A DNA stretch of 64,000 bases from CAMLQK01 sp964654135 (GTDB lineage Bacteria; Patescibacteriota; Saccharimonadia; Saccharimonadales; UBA4665), in NCBI GenBank assembly GCA_964654135.1, contig CAZZHV010000002.1, positions 1 through 64,000 of the forward strand. Reading direction: 5' to 3'. The notes under the pieces are model-generated. The model saw nothing but the letters and a program-made list of their open reading frames with translations. It made no database searches and was not told where the DNA came from. Below are positions 23,792-32,574 of the stretch, in pieces. Position numbers and translations under genes: made by a program. Numbering within the stretch: position 1 is the first letter of the stretch; each line of letters begins with the position of its first letter.

Positions 23792-26095
23792 CTATTTTTT
23801 GGCAGCGCGTTTACGCGTAAACTTTTTGCGTGCTGGAGCTTCTTCGATGAGCTTTTTGCACTGCTCTTCGGTAAGGTCTTTGGGCTCGACATCCTTAGGA
23901 ATCTTGGCGTTTTTCTTGCCATCAGTAATGTACGGGCCGTACGGGCCATTTACAACCTTTATGCCGCTATCAAATTCTTTGATGTACTTGTTGGCGTCTT
24001 TTTCGAGTTTAACCTTGTAGAGGTCCCGTGCTTCGGTCTCAGTGATGCTAAATGGATCGTGAGGCTTGATACTTACGAAAACCTTGCCAATTTGAACATA
24101 TGGGCCAAAGCGGCCAATATTAGCTTTGATCTCTTCCCCGTCCTCAGTTTTACCGACAATACGCGGTAGTTCGAACATGGTTAGAGCTTGCTCAAGCGTA
24201 ACTTCTTCGAGCTTAATGCCCTCTGGAAGCGGTGCGAAGGTTGGCTTTTCTTCCTCTTCGGATGCGCCACGCTGGAGCATTGGGCCATACTTACCATATC
24301 GTGCCAAAACTGGCTTTTTGGTCTTGGGGTCGATGCCAAGTTCGCGAGCCTGGCTCACTTCGGTGCGAGAAATACCGCCTGCCGCATCTACTAACGGATG
24401 GAAATCTTTGTAGAATGCGCCGATCATTTTTTCCCAGGACTCCTTGCCTTCGGCTACCTTGTCGAAGTCGGCTTCGACGTTAGCTGTAAAGTCAAAGTCT
24501 ACGACGCTCGGGAAATATTTAACCAAGAAGTCGGTTGTCACCTCGGCAAGATGGGTCGGAATAAGCTTGTTGCGATCTGCACCGGTAATTTCGGTGGTTT
24601 CTGCATCTGTTACGGCCCCATCTTTGAGCGCAAGGCTTTGCACGACGCGCTCGGTGCCTTCAAGGTCGCGTTTTTCGATGTAGTCACGAGCTTGAATGGT
24701 CGAAATGGTTGATGCGTAGGTACTTGGACGGCCAATGCCGAGTTCTTCGAGCTTCTTTACAAGTGAGGCTTCTGAGAAACGAGCTGGTGGACGGCTAAAG
24801 GTCTCGGTTGCGGTCATGGTGTCGAGATCGAGCTTTTGGCCTTTTTCGATTGGCGGTAAGAGAGTGTCGTCTTTGACGCCACCGTATACTTTCATGAAAC
24901 CATCGAACTTGAGAATCTCACCCTTAGCAACGAGCTTTTCGTCACGATTGGAGAGCGCAATGCTAACTTCGGTCTTTTCGGTTTGTGCCGGTGCCATTTG
25001 GCTGGCGGTAGCGCGTGCCCAAATAAGCTGGTAGAGCTTTTCTTGTTGTGCATCTGCACCTGCGCGTAAGTTATTAAAGTCGGTAGGACGAATTGCTTCG
25101 TGGGCCTCTTGGGCTGATTCGTTCTTGGTCTTAAACTGGCGTACCTGGTGGTATTGCTCACCGTATTTGCTCTTGATGTGATCCTCAGCTGCCTTAATAG
25201 CAAAGCCAGACAGAATAGTGCTGTCAGTACGCATATAGGTAATGAGACCAGCTTCGTAGAGACGCTGGGCCAAGTTCATGGTCTGTTTCACGCTATAGCC
25301 GAGACGACGTGCTGCTTCTTGTTGTAATGTGCTTGTCGTAAACGGAGCACCGGGATTGCGAGTGCCTGGCTTTTGGGCGATATCTGCAACTGTAAAGATG
25401 GCTTGTGCAGCAGCTTCGAGGAATGTACGGGCATCATCCTTGGTCGGTAATTTACTGGCGAGCTCAGCTTTGAGCTCCTGGCCGTCAACAGTAAAGATAG
25501 CGACAATTTTGTAGCTGCTTTCTGGTTTGAACTCGCGGATTTCGCGTTCACGTTCGGCAATCAGGCGCACAGCAACAGACTGAACGCGTCCAGCGCTGAG
25601 GCCGGTGCGAATCTTTTTCCAGAGAACTGGAGATAGTTCGTAACCTACGAGACGGTCGAGTACACGGCGGGCCTGGTAGGCGTCAACGAGGCTGAGATCG
25701 ACAGTGCGTGGTGTCTTGATCGCATTCTCGATAGCGCCCTTGGTAATTTCGTGGAAGACAATGCGCTTTGTCTTTTTAGGGTCAAGCTTAAGGGTTTGCG
25801 TGAGGTGCCAAGCAATGGCTTCTCCCTCACGGTCTTCATCGCTTGCGAGCCAAACATCTTGGGCTTCTTTGGCAGCCTTACGAAGTTCGGCAACGACCTT
25901 CTTCTTATCGGAGTTAATTTCGTAGTTTGGTGCGAAATTGTTCTCGATATCAATATTCATGCCCTTCTTTGGAAGGTCACGGATGTGTCCGAAGCTGCTC
26001 TTAACGGTGAATTCACCGCCAAGATACTTCTCAATTGTTTTTGCCTTTGCGGGGCTCTCTACAATAACTAAATTTTTGCTTTTATCTGTGCTCAT
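23792..26095 (-). CDS. topA: DNA topoisomerase I
   Basis: A 767-residue type IA topoisomerase that relaxes negative supercoils. It begins NLVIVESPAKAKTIEKYLG (Toprim), with ASDEDREGEAIAWHL, the active-site tyrosine in GLITYMRTDSTILS, and RPSTYASTISTIQARDYI. The C-terminal part has topo C-terminal repeats (KYGPMLQRG, RFGPYVQIG, PYGPYITDG) with no zinc-finger cysteines, and ends in a lysine/arginine tail (RKKFTRKRAAKK). It is read in the same direction as dprA upstream. Confidence 0.95.
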   Translation of the reverse strand: MSTDKSKNLVIVESPAKAKTIEKYLGGEFTVKSSFGHIRDLPKKGMNIDIENNFAPNYEINSDKKKVVAELRKAAKEAQDVWLASDEDREGEAIAWHLTQTLKLDPKKTKRIVFHEITKGAIENAIKTPRTVDLSLVDAYQARRVLDRLVGYELSPVLWKKIRTGLSAGRVQSVAVRLIAEREREIREFKPESSYKIVAIFTVDGQELKAELASKLPTKDDARTFLEAAAQAIFTVADIAQKPGTRNPGAPFTTSTLQQEAARRLGYSVKQTMNLAQRLYEAGLITYMRTDSTILSGFAIKAAEDHIKSKYGEQYHQVRQFKTKNESAQEAHEAIRPTDFNNLRAGADAQQEKLYQLIWARATASQMAPAQTEKTEVSIALSNRDEKLVAKGEILKFDGFMKVYGGVKDDTLLPPIEKGQKLDLDTMTATETFSRPPARFSEASLVKKLEELGIGRPSTYASTISTIQARDYIEKRDLEGTERVVQSLALKDGAVTDAETTEITGADRNKLIPTHLAEVTTDFLVKYFPSVVDFDFTANVEADFDKVAEGKESWEKMIGAFYKDFHPLVDAAGGISRTEVSQARELGIDPKTKKPVLARYGKYGPMLQRGASEEEEKPTFAPLPEGIKLEEVTLEQALTMFELPRIVGKTEDGEEIKANIGRFGPYVQIGKVFVSIKPHDPFSITETEARDLYKVKLEKDANKYIKEFDSGIKVVNGPYGPYITDGKKNAKIPKDVEPKDLTEEQCKKLIEEAPARKKFTRKRAAKK

Positions 26096-26163
26096 GCTTT
26101 TATCTAACTAGCTTATATGTAACCCACTATATTATGCAAATCTTAAAACTGATTGCAAATTAT

Positions 26164-27021
26164 TTAATGTAACGCCCACTGGTTACTGCCTAATGGTTTA
26201 ATTATTCCTTTTATTTCAAGCATGGTTACTGTTTGGTTAAAGAGTTGAACCGGGAGCATACTCAGTGCCAATAACTCTGCGCTATCCCTACTCTCCTCTA
26301 CTAGTAGGTCGATAAGTAGCTGCTCGTTGGGGTTATCGCTCTTTGCTGGAGCTCTCATGGCGGTCGAAAGGCCTAACGCCTCAAGTATGTCATGGGGGCT
26401 GAGCGCGGGTTGCGCCCCTGTCTTTATGAGTCGATTAGCTCCCTCCGAATTCATATTCGTGATGGCTCCAGGCACAGCAAAGATCTCTTTTCCCTGATCA
26501 AGCGCAAAATTTGCCGTATGAAGCGTGCCGCTTTTAGCTGCAGCTTCTGTAACGAGTAAGATATCGGCAATGCCTGAGACAATGCGATTACGCTCTACGA
26601 ATCTGCCTTTATGCGGAAGGCTTCCTTGTCCGTACTCTGTTATGAGTGCCCCTCCCTGCTTAATGATTTCCGACGCAAGCTGACGGTGCTGCCGCGGGTA
26701 GACGTTGTGCAGTTCGGTTGGTAAAACAGCAATAGTATGACCATCGCCCGCTAGTGCCGAACGGTGCGCTACCGCATCAACACCGTAGGCGAGCCCACTT
26801 ACGATAACGACGCCCGCCCTGCTTAGGGTTTCGGCAAATTGTTGCGTAACAGCCTTTCCGTAATTGGTTACTTTGCGACTGCCAACGATGGCGACTTTCG
26901 GCTTTAGCAATAGCTCTTCCCAGTTATTGCTGGCAATGTAGAGTTGTTTTGGTGGTTGCGGAATGTGACGCAAGACTTTGGGAAAAATAGCGTCAGTATC
27001 CTTTGCTGTGTATGTGGTCAT
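26164..27021 (-). CDS. dprA: DNA processing protein DprA
   Basis: A 285-residue Rossmann-fold protein that loads RecA on incoming single-stranded DNA during transformation. Seen are KVAIVGSRKVTNYGKAV, VIVSGLAYGVDAVAHRSAL, IAVLPTELHNVYPRQHRQLA, SGIADILLVTEAAAKSGTLH and EIFAVPGAITNMNSEGANRL, then a C-terminal winged helix (MLEIKGIIKPLG). The N-terminal SAM-like domain is short or absent. Its presence fits natural competence, a route for the foreign GC-rich genes in this window. Confidence 0.94.
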   Translation of the reverse strand: MTTYTAKDTDAIFPKVLRHIPQPPKQLYIASNNWEELLLKPKVAIVGSRKVTNYGKAVTQQFAETLSRAGVVIVSGLAYGVDAVAHRSALAGDGHTIAVLPTELHNVYPRQHRQLASEIIKQGGALITEYGQGSLPHKGRFVERNRIVSGIADILLVTEAAAKSGTLHTANFALDQGKEIFAVPGAITNMNSEGANRLIKTGAQPALSPHDILEALGLSTAMRAPAKSDNPNEQLLIDLLVEESRDSAELLALSMLPVQLFNQTVTMLEIKGIIKPLGSNQWALH

Positions 27022-27075
27022 ATGGCGTATCCTTTTTTGCGCCCGGATTATGCCACACCTTCCCTCGAATTGCGA

Positions 27076-28533
27076 TTAGCCAAATAACATTTCTACTCCA
27101 GATTGCCCGAATTCTTCCCTATCCGCCCTTGTATAAAGGTCTGTTAGGATTATGTCGTGAGCTTTTTTGAGCCCCTGAAGATGTATGCGGCCGATTTGGC
27201 TGGTGGAGAGCCCGATCATTTCAGCTATTTGGACATTGCTGAGCCCTTGCGCAAACAGCGAATTATCCCTGAGGTCTTCAGTATAGATAAGCTTGCCTGT
27301 AGGCGTATCGAGCTCCAAACCGTCTAAGTTTTCGCTATGAATACCGTAGGCGAGACTTAGCACTAAGGCCTCAGAAGGTCGTAGTAATTCATGTCTAAAG
27401 ACACGGCGTAACAAACTACGCTGCGTCATTTGCGCAACAGATAGTTGTACGGGGTCAATAACACTGGTCGCCTCTGCGGCAAGAATTGCCTTTGCTCGGT
27501 CACCGGGGGTGTGTACCGCATTACTTTTGTCTTGCTCTCGTAGCATCCCTATTGATGAGAGATAGCGGTGGCGCAGCTCACTCGTGACATAGTGCCCAAT
27601 GTCGCTACTAATACGCAGTATCGCGTAGTGTGCAAAGCTCGATTTTTCTTTATCGAAAGAAAGCGTAGCATTCCACAACGCAATTGCGCCGATCTGGAAG
27701 TATTCATCGTAGGTATCTACTTGACCCTCCTGTCCGCTTCTTCTGATGTATGAGAACGCGTATGACCTTGCGAGGCCGAGACCGGAGTAGAATATTTTGT
27801 GCCATGCGATAAGCCCCTGAGCTACGGCATCATCAGACATATTGCCTTTTTGGTGATACTTGATAGCGCCTTGGTCGAACTGTTCAAACAGTGGCACAAT
27901 ATCTTTTGGAGTAAGCTGGGTATACTTTCCATTTCCCTCTGTGTCAGCGACCGTACTCCCATAACTCCGTAGCTCTGTTTGAGCCGCGGAGTTATCGATT
28001 GTTCGGGCTGCTATAAAATCTCCCAATAGCTTCTCTCGCATTACCGAGAGCGTTACGCTTTTTTCGGGGTTTGTTGATTCTACTATCTCTAGCGCTGGAT
28101 GGATAGTGTAGCCTGTACCACCCTCGCCTTTTCGTATCAGCGGTACTCCAGATGGAGTAGTAAGTTTTTGCGCAAGACCCTTGAGACTTCTCGAAACGAG
28201 CGTTTTGTTGGTCTCGGTTATTTCCTGGATAAGGCGTGACCCAATAGGCGTCTCGCGATTAAGCAGTAATAAATTGAGCGAACGAGTCTCCGCAGGACTA
28301 AAATGTTGCAAGGTCTCACCAATACACAGTGTTTTCTTATCTGTCTTTAAAGCAACAAGACGCCTTACGCCGCCATCATCTCCCAGCTGCATGTCGGGGA
28401 TGATTAGTATCTCGTCGCCGAGCATGGAGCTTTGTATACCTAGATCTTCTGGCCATACGATACTTTCTTCTGGTCCTGTTGCGTCAATAGGGTCTATAAA
28501 CCTGTCTGCGATCGCTTCGCTGATTGTGGCCAT
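27076..28533 (-). CDS. Unusual sigma-70-like protein with N-terminal winged helix
   Basis: A 485-residue protein. Residues about 70-170 look like a winged helix-turn-helix (SPAETRSLNLLLLNRETPIG, SRSLKGLAQKL). Residues 240-330 resemble sigma region 2 (LGLARSYAFSYIRRSG, DEYFQIGAIALWNATLSFDK, SFAHYAILRISSDIGHYV). The C-terminal FAQGLSNVQIAEMIGLSTSQ resembles the region 4 HTH. It is probably a divergent sigma factor or sigma-derived regulator. Its ATG follows the stop of the upstream gene by one base, so the pair is translationally coupled. Confidence 0.65.
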   Translation of the reverse strand: MATISEAIADRFIDPIDATGPEESIVWPEDLGIQSSMLGDEILIIPDMQLGDDGGVRRLVALKTDKKTLCIGETLQHFSPAETRSLNLLLLNRETPIGSRLIQEITETNKTLVSRSLKGLAQKLTTPSGVPLIRKGEGGTGYTIHPALEIVESTNPEKSVTLSVMREKLLGDFIAARTIDNSAAQTELRSYGSTVADTEGNGKYTQLTPKDIVPLFEQFDQGAIKYHQKGNMSDDAVAQGLIAWHKIFYSGLGLARSYAFSYIRRSGQEGQVDTYDEYFQIGAIALWNATLSFDKEKSSFAHYAILRISSDIGHYVTSELRHRYLSSIGMLREQDKSNAVHTPGDRAKAILAAEATSVIDPVQLSVAQMTQRSLLRRVFRHELLRPSEALVLSLAYGIHSENLDGLELDTPTGKLIYTEDLRDNSLFAQGLSNVQIAEMIGLSTSQIGRIHLQGLKKAHDIILTDLYTRADREEFGQSGVEMLFG

Positions 28534-28534
28534 A

Positions 28535-29413
28535 CTATTTCCAACGTCCTCGTTGCATGGGCTTTCTGAGTCGGGTTCGGCCGGTGATGTTCGCCTGCTT
28601 GAGCCTTGTTTCAAAATCTACGCTCATGTCTTCTGGTCCTACGACAAGACCTTTCGTACGGATAGTAATGGAGTCATCGAGTGAATTCTGTGCAATCTTA
28701 TCTTCTTCTGGCACTTCTAGCTCCGGCTCTGAATCGGTTGTGAGCCAATAATTGTTTTCTTCGGCATCTACGATTCCTGCCCGATGAAGCTTTGTCAGCT
28801 CGTAGCGTCCTGCCCAGTATTCATATGGCGTAACTTCTGTAATTTTATGGCCGGTTTCCTGAAAGTACATTTGTACGACAAACGCTGCTCTTACACCGAG
28901 GGGACGTTTGCGAAGCATCGGTGTAATTACTTCTTCGAAGTCTTCAGAATAATCGGGAAAGTCGTGCGATGGGTCGTAGTCTTTGTGCAGTCGATACGAC
29001 GTGAATCTTCGCTCTACGAGGCCTTCGTCAACGAGCTCGCCATAAAGGTCTATTACTTTCCCGCCAACTGATTGCGATAGTCTATGATGATTGCCCTCGA
29101 GCCAACGCAACATTGTCGAGCCGAGACTCACCCATCCCTCCCTGCCATTGAGCGTTGCAAAATATAAATGACCAAGCATATGCTGTGGCACACGCGGGTC
29201 TTTTAACCGTTCGGTATATTTTACAATCTCTGCTTCTGCTTCCATTGTTTCGATGTCGGCTGTTACGCCGTTGCGCAGTGATTCCCATCCCTCGTCAAGT
29301 GCATACAGGTCCGCAAAGTCGATCTCATCATTGATGCTGACGACTCCATGCAACAGGCCAAGTTTTTTATCTATTTGTTCTAAATCTTGCAGTTTTGGTT
29401 GCAGCTCTGACAC
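28535..29413 (-). CDS. Hypothetical protein co-transcribed with the sigma-like gene
   Basis: A 292-residue acidic, mostly helical, soluble protein with no recognised family. A winged-helix-like stretch (GGKVIDLYGELVDEGLVERR, near residue 118) and a second one (YELTKLHRAGIVDAEENNYW, near 208) suggest DNA or protein binding. GTG start with AAGGAG five bases upstream; on the minus strand the promoter reads TTGAAG, 18 bases, TATACT. Coupled to the sigma-like gene, it could be its partner or antagonist, which is inference from position only. Confidence 0.55.
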   Translation of the reverse strand: MSELQPKLQDLEQIDKKLGLLHGVVSINDEIDFADLYALDEGWESLRNGVTADIETMEAEAEIVKYTERLKDPRVPQHMLGHLYFATLNGREGWVSLGSTMLRWLEGNHHRLSQSVGGKVIDLYGELVDEGLVERRFTSYRLHKDYDPSHDFPDYSEDFEEVITPMLRKRPLGVRAAFVVQMYFQETGHKITEVTPYEYWAGRYELTKLHRAGIVDAEENNYWLTTDSEPELEVPEEDKIAQNSLDDSITIRTKGLVVGPEDMSVDFETRLKQANITGRTRLRKPMQRGRWK

Positions 29414-29573
29414 AAAAACTCCTTATATATATTAAGAAGCAGTATAAATTACAAACGTACGTAACTTCAATAACTACTTTACCCCTGTTAATACCTGAAT
29501 TTTAAGTGTTGCGCTTATGGTAAAATATGCTTATAATCTTTAATGGTCAAATAGTCAAAAACATGTAAAAGTA

Positions 29574-29602
29574 TTGACATAAAGCCATGTATTTGCTAAT
29601 AT
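29574..29602 (+). promoter_or_regulatory. Strong sigma-70-type promoter for a leader or ncRNA
   Basis: TTGACA (29574-29579), 17-base spacer, TATAAT-like TAATAT (29597-29602), with nothing coding for the next 460 bases. Confidence 0.75.
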
Positions 29603-29608
29603 TACAAC

Positions 29609-30005
29609 TTGTAAGCGTTAGTACGACGTTCTTACGCACCTTATATCCCCCATTTCTAACAAATTGTTAGATTGCTCTAGAGCGTGCTGTGCGCCTAAGT
29701 TGTTACCCTCCACTTTTACGTCAGCGCTAGTCTAAAACAGACTGAAATGCGCTCTAAAGCAAACTAACCCCTTTAAGCACCTCGCCTACTTCGGTAGACG
29801 GGGCGACCTTACAAGAGTGAGTCCTCAAAGATGGTCCTCTGCGACCGGCACGCCGCTTTATGGAGTTTTGGCGCGCGATGCTTCACTACAGGTGGGCTTG
29901 AAGGGTCGATCTTCCCTCCGGGGAAGGTCTTCAGGGGATGTTAGCAATAACGTCCCCACAAAAAGGTCAACAAGCGGTGCCCACCCCCTCTTGTTGGCCT
30001 TTTTG
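29609..30005 (+). ncRNA. Candidate structured RNA or attenuator leader, about 400 nt
   Basis: Between the promoter and an intrinsic terminator at 29965-30004 lie many stems: CTAAC/GTTAG, AGAGCG/CGCTCT spanning about 80 bases with an inner GTCT/AGAC hairpin, a TACTTCGGTA tetraloop hairpin, GATCTTCCC/GGGGAAGGTC, and GGGGATGTTA/TAACGTCCCC (29934-29957). No RNase P, tmRNA, SRP or T-box consensus was recognised. The terminator ends about 60 bases before the first GC-rich gene, so it could also be an attenuated leader. Confidence 0.5.
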
Positions 30006-30006
30006 T
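29965..30006 (+). terminator. Intrinsic terminator ending the candidate RNA
   Basis: GGTCAACAAG (29965-29974) pairs with CTTGTTGGCC (29990-29999), followed by five T and a further T-rich run. Confidence 0.85.
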
Positions 30007-30064
30007 TTTGCCAAAAATATTTTGTTACTTGCTCTTGGGGTGACCTTTCGGTAAACTGCTGCAC

Positions 30065-30724
30065 GTGCATACACTATTGCTTGCGCTTAGCGCAGTTCTG
30101 GCAGTCTGTTCATACGTGAGCCTCATTGGCGGCATCCTGAAAGGTTCTATTCGGCCTCACCCCGTAACTCGCCTGGCGCTCTGTGCAGCGTTGACGCTGA
30201 GCTTCTCGGGAGTTCTTCTGGCTCGCGGTAACGCTGGTGACCTCATTGTTAACGGCATATATGCCTTTCTGGCAGTCGTGGCGCTGGTTCTGAGCGTGCG
30301 ATCATCACCTCGTAGCCTGATTGACCTATTTCGAGGTGAAACCTATCCTGGCAGGCGGCTTGACCGTGTCTGCCTGTCGGTTTCTCTGGTTGGTGCAGGA
30401 ATCTTTGCGCTGAGTGGTCAATCGATACTTGGTATCGGGTGCGCAGTTCTGGCGGACATCGCGGCCTATACGCCAACTGTCGTCAAAGCTTGGTTCGACC
30501 CAACGTCCGAGCAGCACTGGACGTACAGCGTCAGCATGTTGTCAGCGATTGTGGCGCTCTGCGCTGATGCTGATATTCGATGGAGTTCGGCGTTCACCGT
30601 TTATCTGGTCTTCATTGATGGGTTGATGGTGACGCTCATATATCGCCAGTACCTGACGAGATTTGGTCGTCGGTTGTGGACAGTGACCCGCCTGGGGCGT
30701 GAGTCGCTGCCTGCCGAAGACTGA
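30065..30724 (+). CDS. GC-rich gene: polytopic membrane protein (PQ-loop-like halves)
   Basis: A 219-residue membrane protein with about seven helices arranged as two similar halves. The first half has GILKGSIRPHPVTRLALC and the second has YTPTVVKAWFDPTSEQHW. This RPHxxT plus PTxxKxW pairing recalls a family of uncharacterised bacterial membrane proteins with PQ-loop-like repeats. Transport is possible but unproven. The GTG start is the best in-frame choice, yet its Shine-Dalgarno is weak. First of three GC-rich genes on this strand. Confidence 0.65.
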   Translation: MHTLLLALSAVLAVCSYVSLIGGILKGSIRPHPVTRLALCAALTLSFSGVLLARGNAGDLIVNGIYAFLAVVALVLSVRSSPRSLIDLFRGETYPGRRLDRVCLSVSLVGAGIFALSGQSILGIGCAVLADIAAYTPTVVKAWFDPTSEQHWTYSVSMLSAIVALCADADIRWSSAFTVYLVFIDGLMVTLIYRQYLTRFGRRLWTVTRLGRESLPAED

Positions 30725-30739
30725 GCAACTGTATGTGCG

Positions 30740-30775
30740 CTGCGGAGAGGAGCACCCATCCGTTCCTTTCCGCAG
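30740..30775 (+). terminator. 3' hairpin of GC-rich gene
   Basis: CTGCGGA-g-AGGA (30740-30751) pairs with TCCT-t-TCCGCAG (30764-30775). The -35 of the next gene begins on the very next base. Confidence 0.55.
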
Positions 30776-30804
30776 TTGACACAGGAATAATTATATTGTT
30801 ATAT
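30776..30804 (+). promoter_or_regulatory. Promoter of the GC-rich gene at 30900
   Basis: TTGACA (30776-30781), 17-base spacer, TTATAT (30799-30804), then a leader of about 90 bases. Confidence 0.75.
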
Positions 30805-30899
30805 ACACGACGAATGACGGGCGCTTATCTTCGCGTCTTTGCTTTGTCCGTCGACAAGGCCATTCTGCACCTACGCGACTTGAAAGAAGTGATACCCTC

Positions 30900-31574
30900 G
30901 TGTCTAGCAAGTACACGACGTATGTTCGCGCCAACTGGCGACCGCTGGTCATCGCGTTAGCGATGGCTATCATGACTTTGGTTGCCCTGTTGGCAATCCC
31001 CAGCGCAAAGGCACGTCACACCAAGCCTGGTCCGGGCAGCGAGGTCACACCGCGAGAGCTGCACGCACGTGACTTTCCCGTCAAAAACTACGCATTCTCC
31101 GTGGTCGATAATCCAATCGACCCATGCAGCGTGGTGGCGGCGAAGACTGTCGGCGGCGCTCTTGAGCTACCGCAGCTGAAGGCGACAATGGCCTGGCGGT
31201 CGAAAGGTCCCGAACCTCGTGTGGAAAACACCTGCGTTTACGGAGATCGCGACTTCACAGTCCAGGTGGACACTGAGTGCCCGTGGACATACGCTGTCTT
31301 TAACAACAGCGCTCGTGCTTTCACTGGTGCTGGCGGGTACGTCAATCGCATCATTGCGATCACACCGGACGAACTTAAGGTGCTTAAAGGCGTCCGATAC
31401 GGCGTGTGGCTGTTTCACGGCAATAGGCCTGCTGGAGCAGTGTTTCGTCTGAACCGAGTGTTCGTGCATGGTCACGGCATCGGTCCGAACGTCACCTTCT
31501 ACACCCAGTCGCCGGCGTTGACACGCGCTGCTCTTACGGAGCTGATTGTCGAAGCGGCTGGAAGTCTCAAGTAA
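30900..31574 (+). CDS. GC-rich gene: secreted/anchored DUF3558-like protein
   Basis: A 224-residue protein with an uncleaved or signal-type N-terminal helix (PLVIALAMAIMTLVALLAIP, residues 15-34). The exported part has NPIDPCSVVAAKTVGG near residue 71 and NTCVYGDRDFTVQV near residue 111. The IDPC...CVY pair of cysteines recalls actinobacterial DUF3558-type lipoproteins and is shared with the product of 31791, its probable paralogue. GTG start. Function unknown; a cell-envelope role is inferred from the signal segment. Confidence 0.65.
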   Translation: MSSKYTTYVRANWRPLVIALAMAIMTLVALLAIPSAKARHTKPGPGSEVTPRELHARDFPVKNYAFSVVDNPIDPCSVVAAKTVGGALELPQLKATMAWRSKGPEPRVENTCVYGDRDFTVQVDTECPWTYAVFNNSARAFTGAGGYVNRIIAITPDELKVLKGVRYGVWLFHGNRPAGAVFRLNRVFVHGHGIGPNVTFYTQSPALTRAALTELIVEAAGSLK

Positions 31575-31583
31575 CGTAGGTAC

Positions 31584-31651
31584 GGCCAGTACCAGCAACT
31601 GGCCCGTGCGAGGTGAGACACAGATGAGCTTCTGCTCATGTCTCACCTCGC
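31584..31651 (+). terminator. Nested 3' inverted repeats of GC-rich gene
   Basis: GGCCAGT/ACTGGCC (31584-31604) is followed by a perfect 13-base stem GCGAGGTGAGACA (31608-31620) with TGTCTCACCTCGC (31639-31651), enclosing GATGAGC-ttct-GCTCAT. No T run follows directly. Confidence 0.6.
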
Positions 31652-31661
31652 GCAACCTACC

Positions 31662-31790
31662 TACATATGGTCTTATATATTTACTTTACATAGTTTTTAT
31701 AGCATAATATACAGCGAATGAGACGCACCCGCGTTTTCCGCTGCCTTCCAGGCACGCCATTCATCCACTCAGATCAGAGGGAGCAAAAAG
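31662..31790 (+). promoter_or_regulatory. Promoter and leader of lipoprotein gene
   Basis: TTTACT and CATAAT separated by 17 bases lie in the AT-rich stretch around 31680-31710. A GC-rich leader of about 75 bases ends in AGGGAG before the ATG. Confidence 0.6.
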
Positions 31791-32408
31791 ATGCGATCTC
31801 GTCGCATGTCCGCTGTCATCGCAGCCATTGTGGTTGCTCCGTTGCTGGCGCTCACTGCGTGCAGCTCCGGCGGCGACAACTCCAGTTCCAGCTCCAGCTA
31901 TCCGGAAACGGCCAGCGAGACGACAACCAGGCTCGGCAAGTACGCGATCACCAACAACATCGACCCCTGCTGGTTGGCCGCGCGCTCCATCACTGGATGG
32001 CTTGACGCCAATCCGCGCAAGGGCAAGCGACAGGCCTTTCCCCAGGCCATCGCCCCGGTCGAGCCGAACGGCGAGCGTCGCTGCGTCTACGACGGTGGTG
32101 TGCTGACTGTCTCGACATACGTCGAGAAAAAGGGCTCCAACAAGCTCTACAACACAGTACTGGACGTCTACAGCGGCACAATGAGCCAGCACGCCATCGG
32201 CGGTGAAATCGCCCAGAAGGCGTCTGGTATGTGGATCACCTTCCACGGTCAGCTCGTCGGCGGTGTGATCCAGCCCAAGCACAGTGGTGTCACCGTCGTC
32301 CTCCAGACGCCGCCTGGCTCCATCTTCGACCGAGACGGCCTCAACAATGTCGCCATGCTGGCGGCCGACGACATCATCAACGGCACCGCCGAGGATGACA
32401 TGAGCTGA
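31791..32408 (+). CDS. GC-rich gene: DUF3558-like lipoprotein
   Basis: A 205-residue predicted lipoprotein: basic N terminus (MRSRRMS), hydrophobic h-region (AAIVVAPLLA), lipobox LTAC with Cys24, then a serine-rich linker. The mature part has NNIDPCWLAARSITGWL and RCVYDGGVLTVSTYV, matching the cysteine-containing blocks of the neighbour at 30900. Lipid anchoring on the outer face of the membrane is expected. It resembles actinobacterial DUF3558 lipoproteins, so transfer from an actinobacterial host is plausible but unproven. Confidence 0.75.
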   Translation: MRSRRMSAVIAAIVVAPLLALTACSSGGDNSSSSSSYPETASETTTRLGKYAITNNIDPCWLAARSITGWLDANPRKGKRQAFPQAIAPVEPNGERRCVYDGGVLTVSTYVEKKGSNKLYNTVLDVYSGTMSQHAIGGEIAQKASGMWITFHGQLVGGVIQPKHSGVTVVLQTPPGSIFDRDGLNNVAMLAADDIINGTAEDDMS

Positions 32409-32463
32409 GCTCGTATCCCAACTACACTAGGAGGCCTGCCCCCATACTATGATCTGAGCCGGT

Positions 32464-32523
32464 GTGGCGGGAGACAAGAATTGAGCAATTGCTCATCTAT
32501 ACTATTCTTCGTCTCTCGCCCAC
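32464..32523 (+). other. 3' inverted repeat of lipoprotein gene
   Basis: GTGGCGGGAGAC (32464-32475) pairs imperfectly with GTCTCTCGCCCAC (32511-32523), enclosing GAGC-aatt-GCTC. Same style as the repeat after 31574. Confidence 0.5.
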
Positions 32524-32543
32524 TGCCCCAACCCTGAATTATA

Positions 32544-32572
32544 AAAACCACCCGTTTAGTGGGTGGTTTTCT
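32544..32572. terminator. Bidirectional intrinsic terminator
   Basis: AAAACCACCC (32544-32553) pairs with GGGTGGTTTT (32561-32570), flanked by A and T runs, between the lipoprotein gene and convergent pth. Confidence 0.9.
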
Positions 32573-32574
32573 TT

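Noticed and set aside
29609..30006. RNase P RNA or tmRNA
   Set aside because: Length would fit, but I see neither the RNase P P4 core words nor a tmRNA tRNA-like end and tag frame on either strand.
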